A stretch of 64,000 bases of DNA from Mesaphorura yosii (GCA_009869945.1 WIXG01000168.1:1-64000), one strand, 5' to 3'. Shown: positions 35,701 through 49,200, counted from the stretch's first letter. Translations and numbers: made by a program. The notes: generated from the sequence alone by a model not told the origin.

Positions 35701-37218
35701 GACAAATCATACAACATACTACACGTGTTTCACAATGCTAAACTTCTGCAATGATCGTCTGCGATATTCTTCGTGTGATCTTGTACATAATTAAACTCCT
35801 CATAGTTCGCAAATCGTAATTCGCAATATTCCAATTTATGAGACTATGAGCCCCAGCCTGTCATTTTGTGCTGTACCGCAGAAGCATTTCATTAACAGTT
35901 AAACCCGAGTGCGCTATCGTGAATGTGCGAATTGTATAATTAATTGACGTGTAGCAATGTGAAAGTGACAAGAATTTAATGGACCCATTTTTCGTGGAGT
36001 CACTGTGCTGCGCTGCAATCACAAATTAACTCTGTTCGCAGTTCGCACGCTCTTGGTTGGCGACAGACTAATAACGAATGCAAAAAAGGTGCTCCAAATT
36101 TCAGCCCTGCGTATAGAATCGCTTTGGATTGGATTGAGATTGCTTTGCTGAAAGAGACACGACGCGGAAGATCAGATCAACATCACATTCTCATCGAATT
36201 CGTAGTCCGCAATCACAGTGCAGTGTGAGAAGCCAATATCAATAATATGAGCTACAAACACATTGCGACTAAGTAACACACGTACACGCTCAGCTCAGCT
36301 GTGCCAGTGCGTAACACGAACCCAAACCAAAACATAACCTACTAAAATAATGAGCCTGTGAAATATTAAAAACCTGTGAAACTGAGCTGCCTGCTCGTGG
36401 ACTTGGACTCTGTACCGAAGGAAGTCGCGTCGCGTGTACTGGGCAGTCTGTGTACGGGACTGGGTTTCGTAAGTTTCGTTTCATGCGTAGAACCGAGGAA
36501 GTGGAACCAGAAACAGAAGCCTGAATTCAAGTGCAGCAATCGTCAGTTAGTCTTGGCACGAGGAGCAACAAAAGCAACATCAATACCTAGATTATCGTAC
36601 AGTGTATCGTGTCCATATCGAAGCCAAGGGACACAATTACAAATTGAGACTTCCAGACGTCATCGATGCACAGGTGAATCTGCATTTTAGTCCAGCGCAC
36701 TATTCGGGCCAAGTGGAGTTTTCCATTATTGCCATTGCCATTCCTGCGAGGTACACCGTGAAAGCTGCAAATATCGATTTCCATTCCTACACCAGCTACA
36801 CGAACTACGAACGGAAAAAAGTAAATAAACAAATGTGCGACGAACAGGAGCAACTTCAAGTAACCAACGTTAGAAGGACAAGTTCCGTTGAGGACTGCGC
36901 CTGCACACATACGCGACGTGTGCGGGTCACCGTCACCATCAACATCACCCAGATTACGTGAGACTGACACGTGAATCTTCCAAATTCTAAGCGAATTACA
37001 TTCAACTCGAGTAAACTGCAAGTAAATCATCGTACAAGAGCATACAAGTGCAAGTGCCTTCATCAGTGACATCTTCAAACACACGACGAGCAAATGCGAC
37101 TACGAAGAAACTCATGCTAGTGACTTTGACGGACGATAGAATGACATAAGACCAGATGCCAGATCGCGCTGGACAACCCAAAGACTCTTGCAACTGCTAC
37201 TACGTCTAGTGAACCAAG
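32785..37218. other. 4.4-kb non-coding region upstream of TBCEL copy 1
   Basis: Largest gene-free block in the window. No supported open frame: one frame at 36602-36961 begins without ATG. The 15-mer CTCAGCTCAGCTGTG occurs twice (34562-34576 and 36289-36303), each containing a CAGCTG E-box. It probably holds the ETHE1 promoter on the left and distal promoter/5' UTR sequence of TBCEL copy 1 on the right. Confidence 0.4.
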
Positions 37219-40200
37219 ATGCCATCGCTACTGGATGCCATTGAAGCCAAGTACGGCCAAGACGGCCGGGACTGCGAGCACTCTGAGGCGCCCATCGGAA
37301 TCAGAGTTCCACGCGTCGGGCCAAGGAAATCAATCCCAAGATTACTGGTGAGTACTCAAAGCTTTCCACGCCTCACGTATCACGTTGCAATTTAGTTAAG
37401 CGAGGCATTCGGCATTCCAGACACTGAGTATTTTCATGCTGCTGTACTGCTAAATTGCTACTTGGAAGTTTGAAGGCCAATGCAATTTTTTATTTATTGC
37501 CTGTATTGTTTTTCGTTGTCCAAATCGCTTGTAAGCCATTTTTTATACCTCATTCACAGTTGTCTCGAGTCATTTGCATTCAATGCATTTCTTCCTGCTA
37601 TCGACTCCTGTTGCAATTGACATAAAAATACAAATTGCCCTATAAATCATGATTACATGCATGTGTGAGTGTTGAGGAACTCTGAGCATGCAGAACACAT
37701 TCACTGACGCAGAAGGCACAGATCGATTACAGAAGAGTAAATGCCATTCTTATGGAAGAATCACTCACGTGCAAATGAAAAGTAAACAAAAGCTCTCCGA
37801 AATTGAAATAGACGTGGAAGTCTGGTCGGGTTAATTTGAGAGTAGGCAGCGCAACTGATCAGCAAAGACCTTAGATGATTCAAAACAAAAGGCAAGGCAG
37901 GGCAATTGAGATTATGTAACTTGCAGACGCAGGGAACTAAGCTGCATGGTTTTTGCATAAACACGAGTCTCGTGTAGCGTCGTGAGACAAAATGCAATCA
38001 TGCGACTCGTATTTCTCATTCTTACGCAAGGTGTGAGACGCATTGACAAATTTGCATGTAAAGTGAGCAGCTTTTGGTTTCTTCTGATTAATTTGCAAGG
38101 CTCTAAATCAAAACGTGTTAAATGACTAAAATCACAAAGAAATTCGTTCCCGGCCATCCAGGCAGTAAAGCTTCGCCCAGATCAAAACGGGTCCTGTGTA
38201 TAAATTATCCCATCTCGCACGAGACACACGACCTTAAGCGAGCAACCCAAATATGAACCTAATTAGCATTATTCATCACATAAAGCCATTAATTTTATCA
38301 CCATTCTAAATATTCAAGATTTTTTTGCGTCGCAGAGCTGCAAAATGACAGATTGGGACATTTTGGGTATGCAGATTATATAACTTTGCGTCGTAGCCCA
38401 TTTTTGCGTCGAGTGCGAGTGCTGGACCAGTCCTCTAATCAGTTGAGTTAATTATACAGTTAACACCCGATTACCTTTTTGACAAACGAGGATGACAAGG
38501 TTTCAGACAATATGGAAAGAGTGCTGCTGGGCTGACACGCTTTTAATGACTTTTTTTGCCTGCACCCACATTTATGGATTTGAGGATAATCAGTAATCAC
38601 CATTACCCTTATTTACCTTTATCACGAGTACAGCGGATGGGAAAAATGTGTGTGCGTTGCGTTTTAATTAGCACTCAGCCTCATCAACGACTCGGCCACG
38701 ACGCAGTTAGTTGCGTTTGTCATATTCTCCTGCCTTTAATTACATACTTTTGAGTTATTATTGGAATTTTCCTTTATTTACGTTTTCAATCACCAGAAAC
38801 CTTAATCCACATTTGTTGACTGTTCAGAAGTACGTGACAATGGACCTCATGAATTGGTAAAAAGTTGTTCTGTCCTGGATCGAGTGTGGGAGGAATATTT
38901 TTATTTATCATGAGGAATCATGACAGAGCATCGAGCATCCTGATCGAAGATGCTGCTGTGTTGTGCTAGGTTAGCTAGGTTCGTTCAGCTCCTCAGCAAT
39001 AAATTATGACACGGACCTTTAACTGCGTACTCGTGTTGAACTTGGGCTAGGTCTCACGTCTCACGGCGCGTAGGGAGTCACTGACCATATTTGTCAACAC
39101 GTTGCCCAATATTTTTTACTTTGCCCTATGCTGTTAAAATCTTTATTGCTTTCTGCGTTTCAAGTTCATGTGCACCGACTTGACTTTGGCCCCTTTGACA
39201 TTTTGTGGCACGCGGCTTGGTGTTTGACTTCTCAGTTCGAGTTCAAGTTCTCGTTAAAGTGCAGATCAGATGCGACGATAGCGTGATGAGATGCAGTTCA
39301 ATTCTAAATCTGTTTTGTTTCATTACACGATGCAGAGATTTGACCGATTATCCTGTACTGCGTCTCGGTCTCGTTTTGTAATCCATAAACTCAGCTGCTG
39401 GCTGCTGCGCTGCAGTTCAAAGCACTATAAGCTCGCATTGCGTCTCGCGCCTGCATCTGATCTCAAAATGGCAAAGCAATCAAAATTGGAAGGCAAAAGA
39501 AATAAGCCATGCACAGAATTAGCATGTAAATTAAATGAAATCACTTCGTCTCTGTGGACCAATCTTGCATTCTTTTCCGCTTGTAATGAAGTAAAAGATT
39601 TATGTGAAGGGTGTGCACCAAGTCATCAAATCTTCAAGTTCCGGACGCGAACGTCCCATAAACCCAATTCTTAAATCTTATTTGAACTAAAACCATATTT
39701 CTTTTGAATTTCAGATTCTTAATGACTGCAATGTGGATTCGGCCGGAGATGAGAACCAACTGGAGAAAACTTGCTCGGGTGTGCTGGAAATTGATTTGGC
39801 TCACAATCGGCTGACCGAATGGAGCGAGGTAACTGCGAACATTCATCTGGATCTCATTCGCCTCTCGTCCATTTTTGCACAGTAATCTTGGCAATATGTT
39901 TACGCTTACGGATAAGAGTTAGTGCAATGCAAGTAACTTTACTTTGCATTAGTCTTTGAACTCTGCAAAAATGCCATCGTCGCACAGTGCATTGGCCGGG
40001 TCGGTGGGCTCGCTCATATAACTGCGCACATGTCCCACATAAACTTAAGCATAAGCTGCATTTTTAATTCAATTCTTACACGTGCTACGAGCACGGGTTT
40101 GATTAAAAGTGAGAAAATCCTGTTTTACCAGCTGCTGCAGAGAAAATGGGTCATCGCTTCATTTACTCTGTGCATCATCATAATAATTTGCAATCATCCT

Positions 40201-43000
40201 CATTTTCCTTTCATACACTTTCTGTAAGTAATTGTTTGTCTTTGCTATCTTGTCCATTCAATGTGTGTGTGCAACAATTTGCATGCATTCTTGCGAGATT
40301 CCCTTTCAAATTCGACACATTTAAGTGCGATGTGCACCACAGAAACATGTGCGTAGAAAGAGCTAATTAAAATATAGGGCAAATTGAATTTTGACGCTGC
40401 GCGATGTAAATATTAATTATAGTGTCCAGTGTAGTTCAGAAAAGAGCAGTGGCTCAAGCTAATAGCCAGCCTTGCATTGCCACTGCACAAGTGCGACATT
40501 TTAATTGCCAATTGCACAGTTTACAATGTCACGAAATTCTATATTTGGCAATTTTGGCAGTGTATCCAAGAATTTCATTGCCACCCATTCGCGTGCATCG
40601 CAGACGAGACCTGCAGGCATGTTTCCTTTGTTTTAGAGCCACGATCTTCAAACTACTGCGAGACTAGCAACTGATGCTCTCGTAAAATATGCCCTTTATT
40701 TACACAATGTCCATCAGAACGTAAAATGTATATTATTATCTTCCTACCCAGACTTTCAGCCAGTGTAGGAATAGTTTTTGGGTTTGGATGATGACAAGGT
40801 TGAGAGTTGTGAATAACTTGCAGAAAGAACACAGACATTCGCTAAAGACAAGTCAAGACACAAGAAAATGTGACTGCACTACAGAAACTCATTTTCGGTG
40901 GCCACCATCGTTGAATTTCTTGCCTTATTGCTCATTAATGTTTGCGTGTGTCTTGCGGATTAAAGTTTTAAAGTATCAGCATGTAAATTGACGTACTCTG
41001 GCGTGACATTGGCTGTCATATTCTCTAGAAGATTGGCTCGTTGTTGTTTATAATGCGAAACCAGCAATGTCCTTGTGATTTATGAAAACCCAAGCCAAAG
41101 CCAAAAGAAACTTTATTGTACAGGAAGGCAGGGACAAACGAGAACGAGGCTTTTGAAAGCTTTGCAGGGATAGAATAGAATGACGGAAAACTCGCCGTCG
41201 CTTTAAAGTAGGTCAGATTAGTTTCACTGGTCGTTTTTTTTTCCAATCATGCTTTGAACCGTCGCATAAGCTTTGTCACATGTGCTAAGCCAACTCCTTG
41301 GAGAAATGCAAATGGTGATGGTTAATCCGAATTTTAATGGCTTTCCTTTTCTAACTCACAGATTTCCAAGATTCTCCAATACTCTCCTGCAGTCACATTT
41401 CTAAACCTAAGCTTCAACTCGCTGGCCACTCCAGTCTCACTCGCGTGCCATGAAAACACATTTGAGTTTCCATTTCTCCCGAGACTCAACACACTCATCC
41501 TTATTGGAACCTCAATCACGTGGGACACGGTTTGGTTTCTGTTGAAGCGTGCCACCGCGCTGCAGGAGCTTCACCTTTCTATGAATGACTTCAGAACGGT
41601 AGACTTGACTTCGTCGAGACGCCCGTGCTGCAATGGGAGTGCTCATCATGAGAGCGACGCTGACGCCGAGAAAGAAAACGTGCAGATGCAGATGAGTAGC
41701 AGTCCGAGTCGGATTGGTAGGACATGAAATTAATGGGACACAGGCAGTCAATAAGGGTGCATACGCAAATGATTTCTTTAATCACGCAGATGAGGACAGT
41801 GGAAGTTACAGCGACAGTGGAATCGGAAGCTCAAGCGACGATGACGACGGAATCTGTTTCCCTCATCTGAAACGACTCATGTTTGATGGCAATCCAATTA
41901 ACTCTTGGGATGAGATTGCCAAATTAGGTACGTGAAGTGGTTGAAACAGATACCTTGTAAAAATGGATGCGTTTGGATCGCCCATTAACGCATTGATTGG
42001 TTTCAGGCATGTGTTTTCAATCACTGCGACATTTGGGATTATCAGACTGTCCCATCGAAGAAATTACACAAGATGCGTGCCAATACTTTGAAAACCTGCA
42101 AAGTCTGTCCTTATCAAACTCGCTGATTAATGACTTGGAGCAAGTGTCACACTTAAACCTCTTATCATCTTTGACTGAACTTAGAATTCAAGGAATTCCT
42201 CTACTCAATGATATGACTGGTGAGCCAAACTTCACACACTGCATTTTACTTCTTGTTGAAACGCGACCTTCATTAAATCAAGTGTTGTTTAATCTTTAGC
42301 TCATGAAAGAAGGCAATTGCTCGTTGCACTTCTCAAAAATGTCAAGAAGTTGAATGGTGGAGCACCAATTTCAACGACAGAACGCGAAGCTGCGGAACGT
42401 GCATTTATTCGCCATTTCGGGACGCAGGATAAAAAACCCCAGCGGTAGGACGTTTAAAGAATCTTCTTCTCACACTCGCGCATTTATCTAAATAACTTCC
42501 TGAATTTTTGCTATGCAGGTATTTTGAGCTTCTGGCTGTTCACGGTGAACTGGCACCACTAATCGATGTTCAATTTAAACCAAGCGCAAAAATCAAAGTA
42601 CGCATTTGCTGCGATCAATTTATTGAGGAGCGACAAGTCTGCATTTATCAAACTACGCATGAATTGAAGGTTCGTTGGCTGCTAATGATCGTAAAACGAG
42701 ACTTACTGAGACCAAAGCTAACGTTCTTTCTTGTTGCAGACATCGCTTGAGTCTCTTCTGGGGCTCGCATCGTCGAAAATGCGACTATTTTACGTTGATC
42801 CGGCTCTGCAAGGAGTATTTGGCCGAGAAGAGCTTAGACTTCCACAGAAACAGCTGTACTCGTATAATATGCAAGATGGTGATGAGATTCACGTGGAGCA
42901 GAAACTCAGCTCCCAACTCTCCGTGCCATCGACTTCCACGACTGCAACCACAAGAGATAATGGCGCATTTTCACCAACGCGTCGACGTCACGCAACCTGA
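37219..43000 (+). CDS. TBCEL: Tubulin-specific chaperone cofactor E-like protein, copy 1
   Basis: Eight exons: 37219-37347, 39715-39828, 41362-41716, 41790-41927, 42007-42219, 42300-42444, 42519-42669, 42740-43000; about 501 aa. Leucine-rich repeats span ~45-330 (VLEIDLAHNRLTEW, FLNLSFNSL, LQELHLSMNDF, LRHLGLSDCPI, LTELRIQGIPL). An AHERRQLLVALLKNVKKLNGG capping motif follows, then a C-terminal ubiquitin-like domain (~395-480, LPQKQLYSYNMQDGDEIHV). There is no CAP-Gly domain, which separates TBCEL from TBCE. TBCEL depolymerises or destabilises tubulin in known systems. Odd: a ~60-residue Ser/Asp-rich insert at ~155-220, absent from copy 2, contains two DSGxxS motifs. Introns 1 and 2 are 2,367 and 1,533 nt, against 109 and 66 nt in copy 2. 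Confidence 0.9.
37348..39714 (+). other. Long intron 1 of TBCEL copy 1
   Basis: 2,367 nt bounded by CTG|GTGAGT and TTTCAG|ATT. I see no embedded gene on either strand. It is exceptionally long for this window and might carry regulatory elements. Confidence 0.6.
39829..41361 (+). other. Long intron 2 of TBCEL copy 1
   Basis: 1,533 nt bounded by GAG|GTAACT and TCACAG|ATT. No embedded gene recognised. Confidence 0.6.
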
Positions 43001-44279
43001 AGAGTATACTTGGATTTGTTACTGAGAGACAGTCAAACCAATCGAAAATCTGAATGCAGTGAACATACAATTTTTACTTGAATACTTAACTTTATAATGG
43101 ACGATTATTACGAAGTAAATTAGACTTTGGTTTTAGCAATTAAAGTCAGTGATGTCTTGTCTTGTTATCTTTTACAATTCTAGGAATTTTGACTTATACT
43201 GTAATTGATAACCTGTTCTGATTGTACCTACCGTGTAGCTTAGAACACTGATACGAAATTGATTTTCACAAAATAGTCTTTCCTACAACTAACAATACCT
43301 TTCATGATGAAGTATGACCTGATGTGGTGTGAATAGTACAGATAGTCACTGTAGTAAGCAGTTAGCAGAAATCGCAGGAGAATTAACTTAAGCTTTAAGA
43401 CTTTTAAGTCCATAGGCCACGACCATATCAGCATCAAGAGTCAGTCCTGAAATGCATCAATAAGAAACCTTCGTGAATGGAATAGTACTTTTAGTTGAAC
43501 CAACTTGGCTCAATCGAAGACGGTGATGGAGACAATTCGATATTCGACAATTCATCGGAGTTATTTTTATTTTTAGTTACTAGTTAGATGGTTAATAGAG
43601 TTTTACGTAAGTACCATAATTTTGTCAACAAAGTGTGTTCATTGAAAGATTGCGTTAATTGCGGTGTCGTCGCGGCCGCACTGTTCAAGAAATAGATACT
43701 TCGCATCAAATTATACTGAAAAATAACTATACTTTTATTTTTAGACTGGTACTTAAGCCCAATCCCAAATCTAGAATAATTTATGCATTAGTCAAGCTGA
43801 TTCTATATCCGTTACGGTTTTGCAGTAAGATCTTATAAACCTTTGACAATCCTGACTTAAATAGCGAAGTGCATGCGTACAGATGATAAGCATTGCACTG
43901 CTCTCGAGTGAACTTAATCCGTGAGAAATAAACTGCTGTTGTTGTTGAATCCCAACTTCATAACTCATTTGACAGCAATTTGACCGTTGTTGTAATTTTT
44001 CTACTTTGGGATTGGATGATCTTGCGTTCCCTGAACATCTATTCAATCATTCACGTTTTGCAAATTCGATTGACGAGACAAAGAAGCAACACACGTGAAG
44101 TGGCTATCAAATCACAATAACTACGCAACACCGCGAATGAGCACTAGTTTGAATCCTGACAGGGAGGTCTGGATAAAAGCGTAATCAAGTGTCCGGGTGC
44201 CTGAAGTGATAAAGGTACCGGAACCGGCAAATTTTCTCGGCTGCTGAGACAGGCAACCATACATTCGAATTAATCCAAG
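43001..44279. other. Spacer between the two TBCEL copies
   Basis: 1.28 kb, AT-rich, holding the copy 1 3' UTR and the copy 2 promoter. No gene or transposon terminus was recognised, so the mechanism of duplication is not visible here. Confidence 0.45.
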
Positions 44280-46120
44280 ATGCCTTCTCTGGTTGAAGCA
44301 ATTCGGGACAAATACTGTCTATCTCCTAATGCTGATGACGATGGCGGCACGTCAAATGATGGAATGATCCTTCAATTTGTGACTTTTAAACGAAACGAGG
44401 CAAATTTCGTTGATAGCCGCAATCGAATTCCGTCGATTTTGGTAAGTCATATTCTGCTAGGCATGTGTGTCTTTAAAAACTTTCATTTTAGCACGTAAAA
44501 CCTGAAACTGTGAACAAAGTCGTGCTGTTTCTTATACTGGTTACATGTAGGTACTGAACAATTATCAAATTAATGGAATTGGCGATGAGCAAGAACTGAA
44601 AGATGTCTGCAAGGATACCGTGGAATTAGATGTGGCTAACAATGAATTAAGTGATTGGAACCAGGTTAGAGTGATTGTGATTCGCGCAAGCTCCTTTACT
44701 TCACAAATTTATCCATACTTCTCGTCACAGATTCACATGTTGCTCCAGAACACGCCAAGACTGAAATTCTTGAACATGAGCTTTAATGACTTGAGCGAAC
44801 CAATTCCGACTCCGGGCCTGTTTCTGTCGAAAGAAATTCCCATACATTCCAGTCTTGCTACGCTGATTCTGGTCGGCACTAACGTTAGCTGGTCATCCAT
44901 CTGGGCCTTAATCCAGGAAATGTGTCAACTGGAGGAATTGCACCTGTCGAAAAATAAATTCAGTACCATCGGCACCAAGGAAAATGGTGAAGCTTGTATT
45001 AAGACTGGACTAAAGCGATTTGTTTTCAATGACAATCCAGTTGAAGATTGGGGCGAAGTTAATAAGATCGGTGAGGCTGAAAAATCGCCAACTTTGCCCA
45101 CAAAGATTCCTACTGCTCCGTGTTCTATCTTATCTCTCGTTTTAGGAAAATGCTTTCCAAATTTAGAACATTTGGGTCTCTCTGAGACGTTGCTTGTATC
45201 AATCGACCCGGAATCTTACACGCATTTTCCAAATTTGCAATCACTTTATCTGTCGTCAACAAAAATAAACGAAGTGAATAATGTGGCAAACCTTCAAAAG
45301 TTTCCGTCCTTAACTGAACTGCGGGTTCAGGGGACCGAGCTTTTCAGCGACCTCACAAGTAAGGGTACAGAAAGTTCAAACTTCGGAAGGCGCTTCCGAA
45401 GCTGCGTTTCGAGTAATGCGTCTCATGCCTTTGCAGCCCACGAAAGACGCCAAATGACAATTGCTCTTTTGCCAAATGTAACCAAATTGAATGGAGCAAC
45501 AATCACAGCCGCTGAGCGTGAAACGTCGGAAAGAGCCTTTATCAGATACTTTGACCAACTGCACTTGGAAGGGAACAAACCTGACAGGTAAAATCTTCGT
45601 TTCAATTTCAGTTAAACCATGAACAGTACACTTTTAGTTCAAGTATTTAAGTTAAAGTTCATATTTTTCTATTGCCCGTTGCTCGCAGGTACAACGAGCT
45701 AAGTAAAACTCATGGAAAGTTAGATCCTTTAGTGGATCTCGACCTGAGACCAAGAAACAAAGTGAAGTTGTGGTTCATTCTTGAGGACAAGAAACTCTTG
45801 AAGGAAGTTAAAGTCCACCAAACCACGTCTGAGCTGAAAGTAAGTGGCAAAGCTAGTAGCAAAGCTCAGAAGGAATTCTAGCCTGAGGTTTCTCCATTGT
45901 TTCTTCGTAGACCTACTCTCGGAAACTTTTCGGCCTTGATTCGAACAGATTTCGGCTCCATTACCAAGACGGGGCACTGGCTGGAGGCTACGGAAGGGAG
46001 GAAATGCGATTTCCACAGAAGTATTTGTACTCTTATAATCCCGAAGATAACGATGAAATTCACCTCGTGCCGTTTAATTCGAAGTCTTCACAGTATTCAG
46101 CAACAGTTTTAATTGAATAA
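44280..46120 (+). CDS. TBCEL: Tubulin-specific chaperone cofactor E-like protein, copy 2
   Basis: Seven exons: 44280-44441, 44551-44664, 44731-45070, 45146-45358, 45437-45587, 45689-45839, 45911-46120; about 446 aa. It has the same domain order as copy 1: LRRs (VELDVANNELSDW, FLNMSFNDL, LEELHLSKNKF, LEHLGLSETLL, LTELRVQGTEL), HERRQMTIALLPNVTKLNG, and a ubiquitin-like C-terminus (FPQKYLYSYNPEDNDEIHL). Exons 2, 4 and 6 have exactly the lengths of their counterparts in copy 1 (114, 213, 151 nt), with identical phases, showing tandem duplication of an already intron-containing gene. Introns of 66, 75 and 78 nt (44665-44730, 45071-45145, 45359-45436) are in-frame and stop-free. The Ser/Asp insert of copy 1 is missing. 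Confidence 0.9.
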
Positions 46121-46175
46121 TTGAAACTTTACATTAAACTAGTCCGTACTACTTCTAAAATACTTTAACGAAGAC

Positions 46176-46181
46176 AATAAA
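46176..46181 (+). terminator. Poly(A) signal, TBCEL copy 2
   Basis: AATAAA 55 nt after the stop codon, 116 nt before the convergent NEURL4 stop. Confidence 0.5.
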
Positions 46182-46296
46182 TATAACAATGATAAAAAAC
46201 AAGTCTGATTGCGAGTAAAAGTCTTTGCTGATTTGGACTAGAAATTGATTGTTTTGGGTAGGCCATTGCAAACGCCAAGTTAAGCTGAAACTGCTT

Positions 46297-49200
46297 TCAA
46301 TCGAGAACTTCTTCAAGTCGGACGAGAAGCGCAGTCACATGAGTCGAACGCTCTTCTTTAGTGGACCACTCAATCGTCTGTAAATCAATGTCCTCACCTT
46401 CCGGATATTGATTTTCTTGCTCGAGGACAAAATTCGAGATGGACACAGGGCCCATTTTGTAGGAGCCCGGTTTTGCCAGGATTTGGTAAGCAACTCGAGC
46501 GTGCCACTTTTTCTTGGTCGAGAATTCTGTGTACGGATGCGACGGTGAGAAATCGGAAAGACCTGCATAGTCAGGAATCGGCGAGAACAATAGAACGTCT
46601 TTATCGGGATCATCCATAGCATTTCCATATTCGTCGCACGCAAACAATTGACCAACATCCAAAACTTCTCGAACATGCGAGATCCTGAGGCCATGGTACG
46701 CTACGTGCCACGTTGAAAGCATATTATTCAAGCTTGAACTGCTGCTCGTCATCATTGAGCTCTCGTTCTCTGTTGTGTAGTCAAAGTTGATGTTTATGGG
46801 AAAACGAACCCAGCCGACAGGCTGGCAGTACTTGGACGGCGGGTCACCGTGCTGAACAATGAGCTCTTCTCCTCTCGCCTTGGTGCAATTACGGCAAAAG
46901 CAAATGGCTGACTCCACCTCAGGAAAATATGGCTCAGGAAGGCACAGCGTGTCCTTGAAGGAGGTACAAGCGTCCATGTATTCACAATGGGGCAAGGTAA
47001 TCTCCTCAGTTGATCTTTCACCGTTGACGAAGCACTTCAAAGACGATACGTCTGTGATCACCGTGTCATCAGTCACAATTGAAATCTGTTCACATTTTCC
47101 GTACAAGTCAACGACGGCCCTGCAACTTGTGCCCACATTATTCGCCGCAACTCCATGATCGTAGCCATTCACAACCAAATGCATACTGCAGTTCGTGTCG
47201 ATGTAAATTCCGACCAGGTCCGCTTCTTGAAGCGTGTCTAAATTAGGACCGAAGCACGTCTTGACGTTGTACCCGTTTTGGTACACAGAATCTTCAGAAA
47301 TGATGCAGCATCTCGGTTTGAAGAGAAGAGCATTCCATGGTATCTTTAAGTACTCCAAGCTCGATTCAATTACTCCAATTCTGATGGAAGATGTCCAGCT
47401 TGGATTTAGTTGGCTGATGCGAACTTGGAAAATCTGTTCTTCTTTCAGAATTTCATTTGTGAGCACAATCCCTTCGTTGTAAGATGATTTTCGCGTGGCT
47501 CCCGTACAATCGTCGCTTAATTCGATGTTCGTTCCGCAGTACTTCGGATGGAAACTGAACAAAGTGCTCACACTGTCCCGCCTGACAGGAGGAACTGGCA
47601 CACTGATACAAACTGGAGAGGCTTCAGGAGAGACTTGATCTTCAACATCTTCGTTGTCGACGAAATGCAACTCTGACGTTGGTGATATGAAATTCTTCGC
47701 CGTGCTGCAAATCACAATTGCCTCTGACTTGCCAAAAATGTCAAACACCGCGTACATTGGCACATTAGGCAGATGGTAAACTGCAATTCCCATGTCTTCT
47801 CCGTTGATATAAAAGTGTAAGCACTTTTCACCGGAAATTCTCAGCCCGACACGATCTCCGATGCAAAGACGGTGAAGATTCGAGCAATAGTTGTCTCGTA
47901 TCACCACATTGTTTTTCCTGACTTGGCTCCCAGCCACGAACCAAGTATCTGAGCATATCGAACTGATGGAGTATGGAATGGAAGAGGCAGGAGAATCATC
48001 ACATAAACACAGGGTAGTAATGCCTGAAGATGTGAATCGACAATAAGAAATGTGATCCAAAATGAAAAGCTTGATCCAAAATTTTACTTACCAAACACCA
48101 AGCAGCCAGCCCAGCGCTGATTAATTTCCGAAATACGCACTTCGAAAACTTCGTCTATCTCCACTGGAAGTGAACTGAACACAAGCGCATTTGTGTAATG
48201 ACGAATTCTTGCCGCCTCTAGATTGTTGCTCTTGAGCACAATATTCTTGCCGCAGCAGTTGCTAAATCGGTGACCCAGTTCATTCGTCAGGGCAAAATGT
48301 GCGCTCTCCGCAATTTGGGACGAGAGCATGGAAACGTCGGGTTTCACAATGCTAATTTGCTGACACTGACCGTACAGGTCGAAAACGGCCCACACTGACT
48401 TTGGAATGTCCGTCGCGGCCACGCCTTTATCTTGTCCATTCACGTAAAAGTGGAGCGTATTGTCCGATTTTCTCATTATTCCCGCTCTTGAACCGACTGT
48501 CAATGAATCCAAATTGCAGTTGTAGCGCTGTGTGACTGTACTTCCACCAATCATGATGTTGGACCCAGACAATATCCACACATCGTGATCCACGTCAGTC
48601 ATCGTGTTGGGAAAGTCGAGCTCGTGAGGAGGAATTGTTGTGACTCCGATTTCCAAATTACCTGATCATAAAGTGAAACGAGACTAAGATGCTTGAAGCA
48701 TATTGCATCGGGTCAGAATTGCATTGGTTTAATTACCACTCCATCGGTCAATCATTCGCTGGATAATCACTTCGAAGAGTTCATTATCTCGTAACTCTCG
48801 ACTGCTCATCGCAATCGCAGCGTTGAATTCACCCAGCGCGTTGGGACGAGAGACCGTCATTCCGTTGTTGGAGACTCTGGCGTTTTTTCCGCAGATTGCA
48901 TGAAATCGCAGATCTTCACTGCTGTTACTTTTCTTCGCGGATTCCAGCGATAACTCGGCATCAGTATTAATGGAGGTAAACGAATTGTCTGGTGGATACA
49001 CCTCCAAGTACAGGTTGCTGTTGTCCATGCCGTTGGAGACGATGGTCGCTTCTGCTGCCTGGCCGTACAAGTCAATCACGCCGTACACTGCCGGCGGAAC
49101 ATTTGTAGCGGCACAACCCTGATCTTCCCCATTGACGAAAAAATGCAAATTTCCATTCGATTTTCGCATTACACCAACTGTATCACCAACTTTGAGCTTG

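Noticed and set aside
36602-36961. 119-codon open frame upstream of TBCEL copy 1
   Set aside because: No ATG start and no recognisable protein; more likely 5' UTR or intergenic sequence.
45071-45145. Unspliced reading of TBCEL copy 2 through three introns
   Set aside because: The paralogous copy has introns at the same positions with stops or different lengths, so the open segments are introns.
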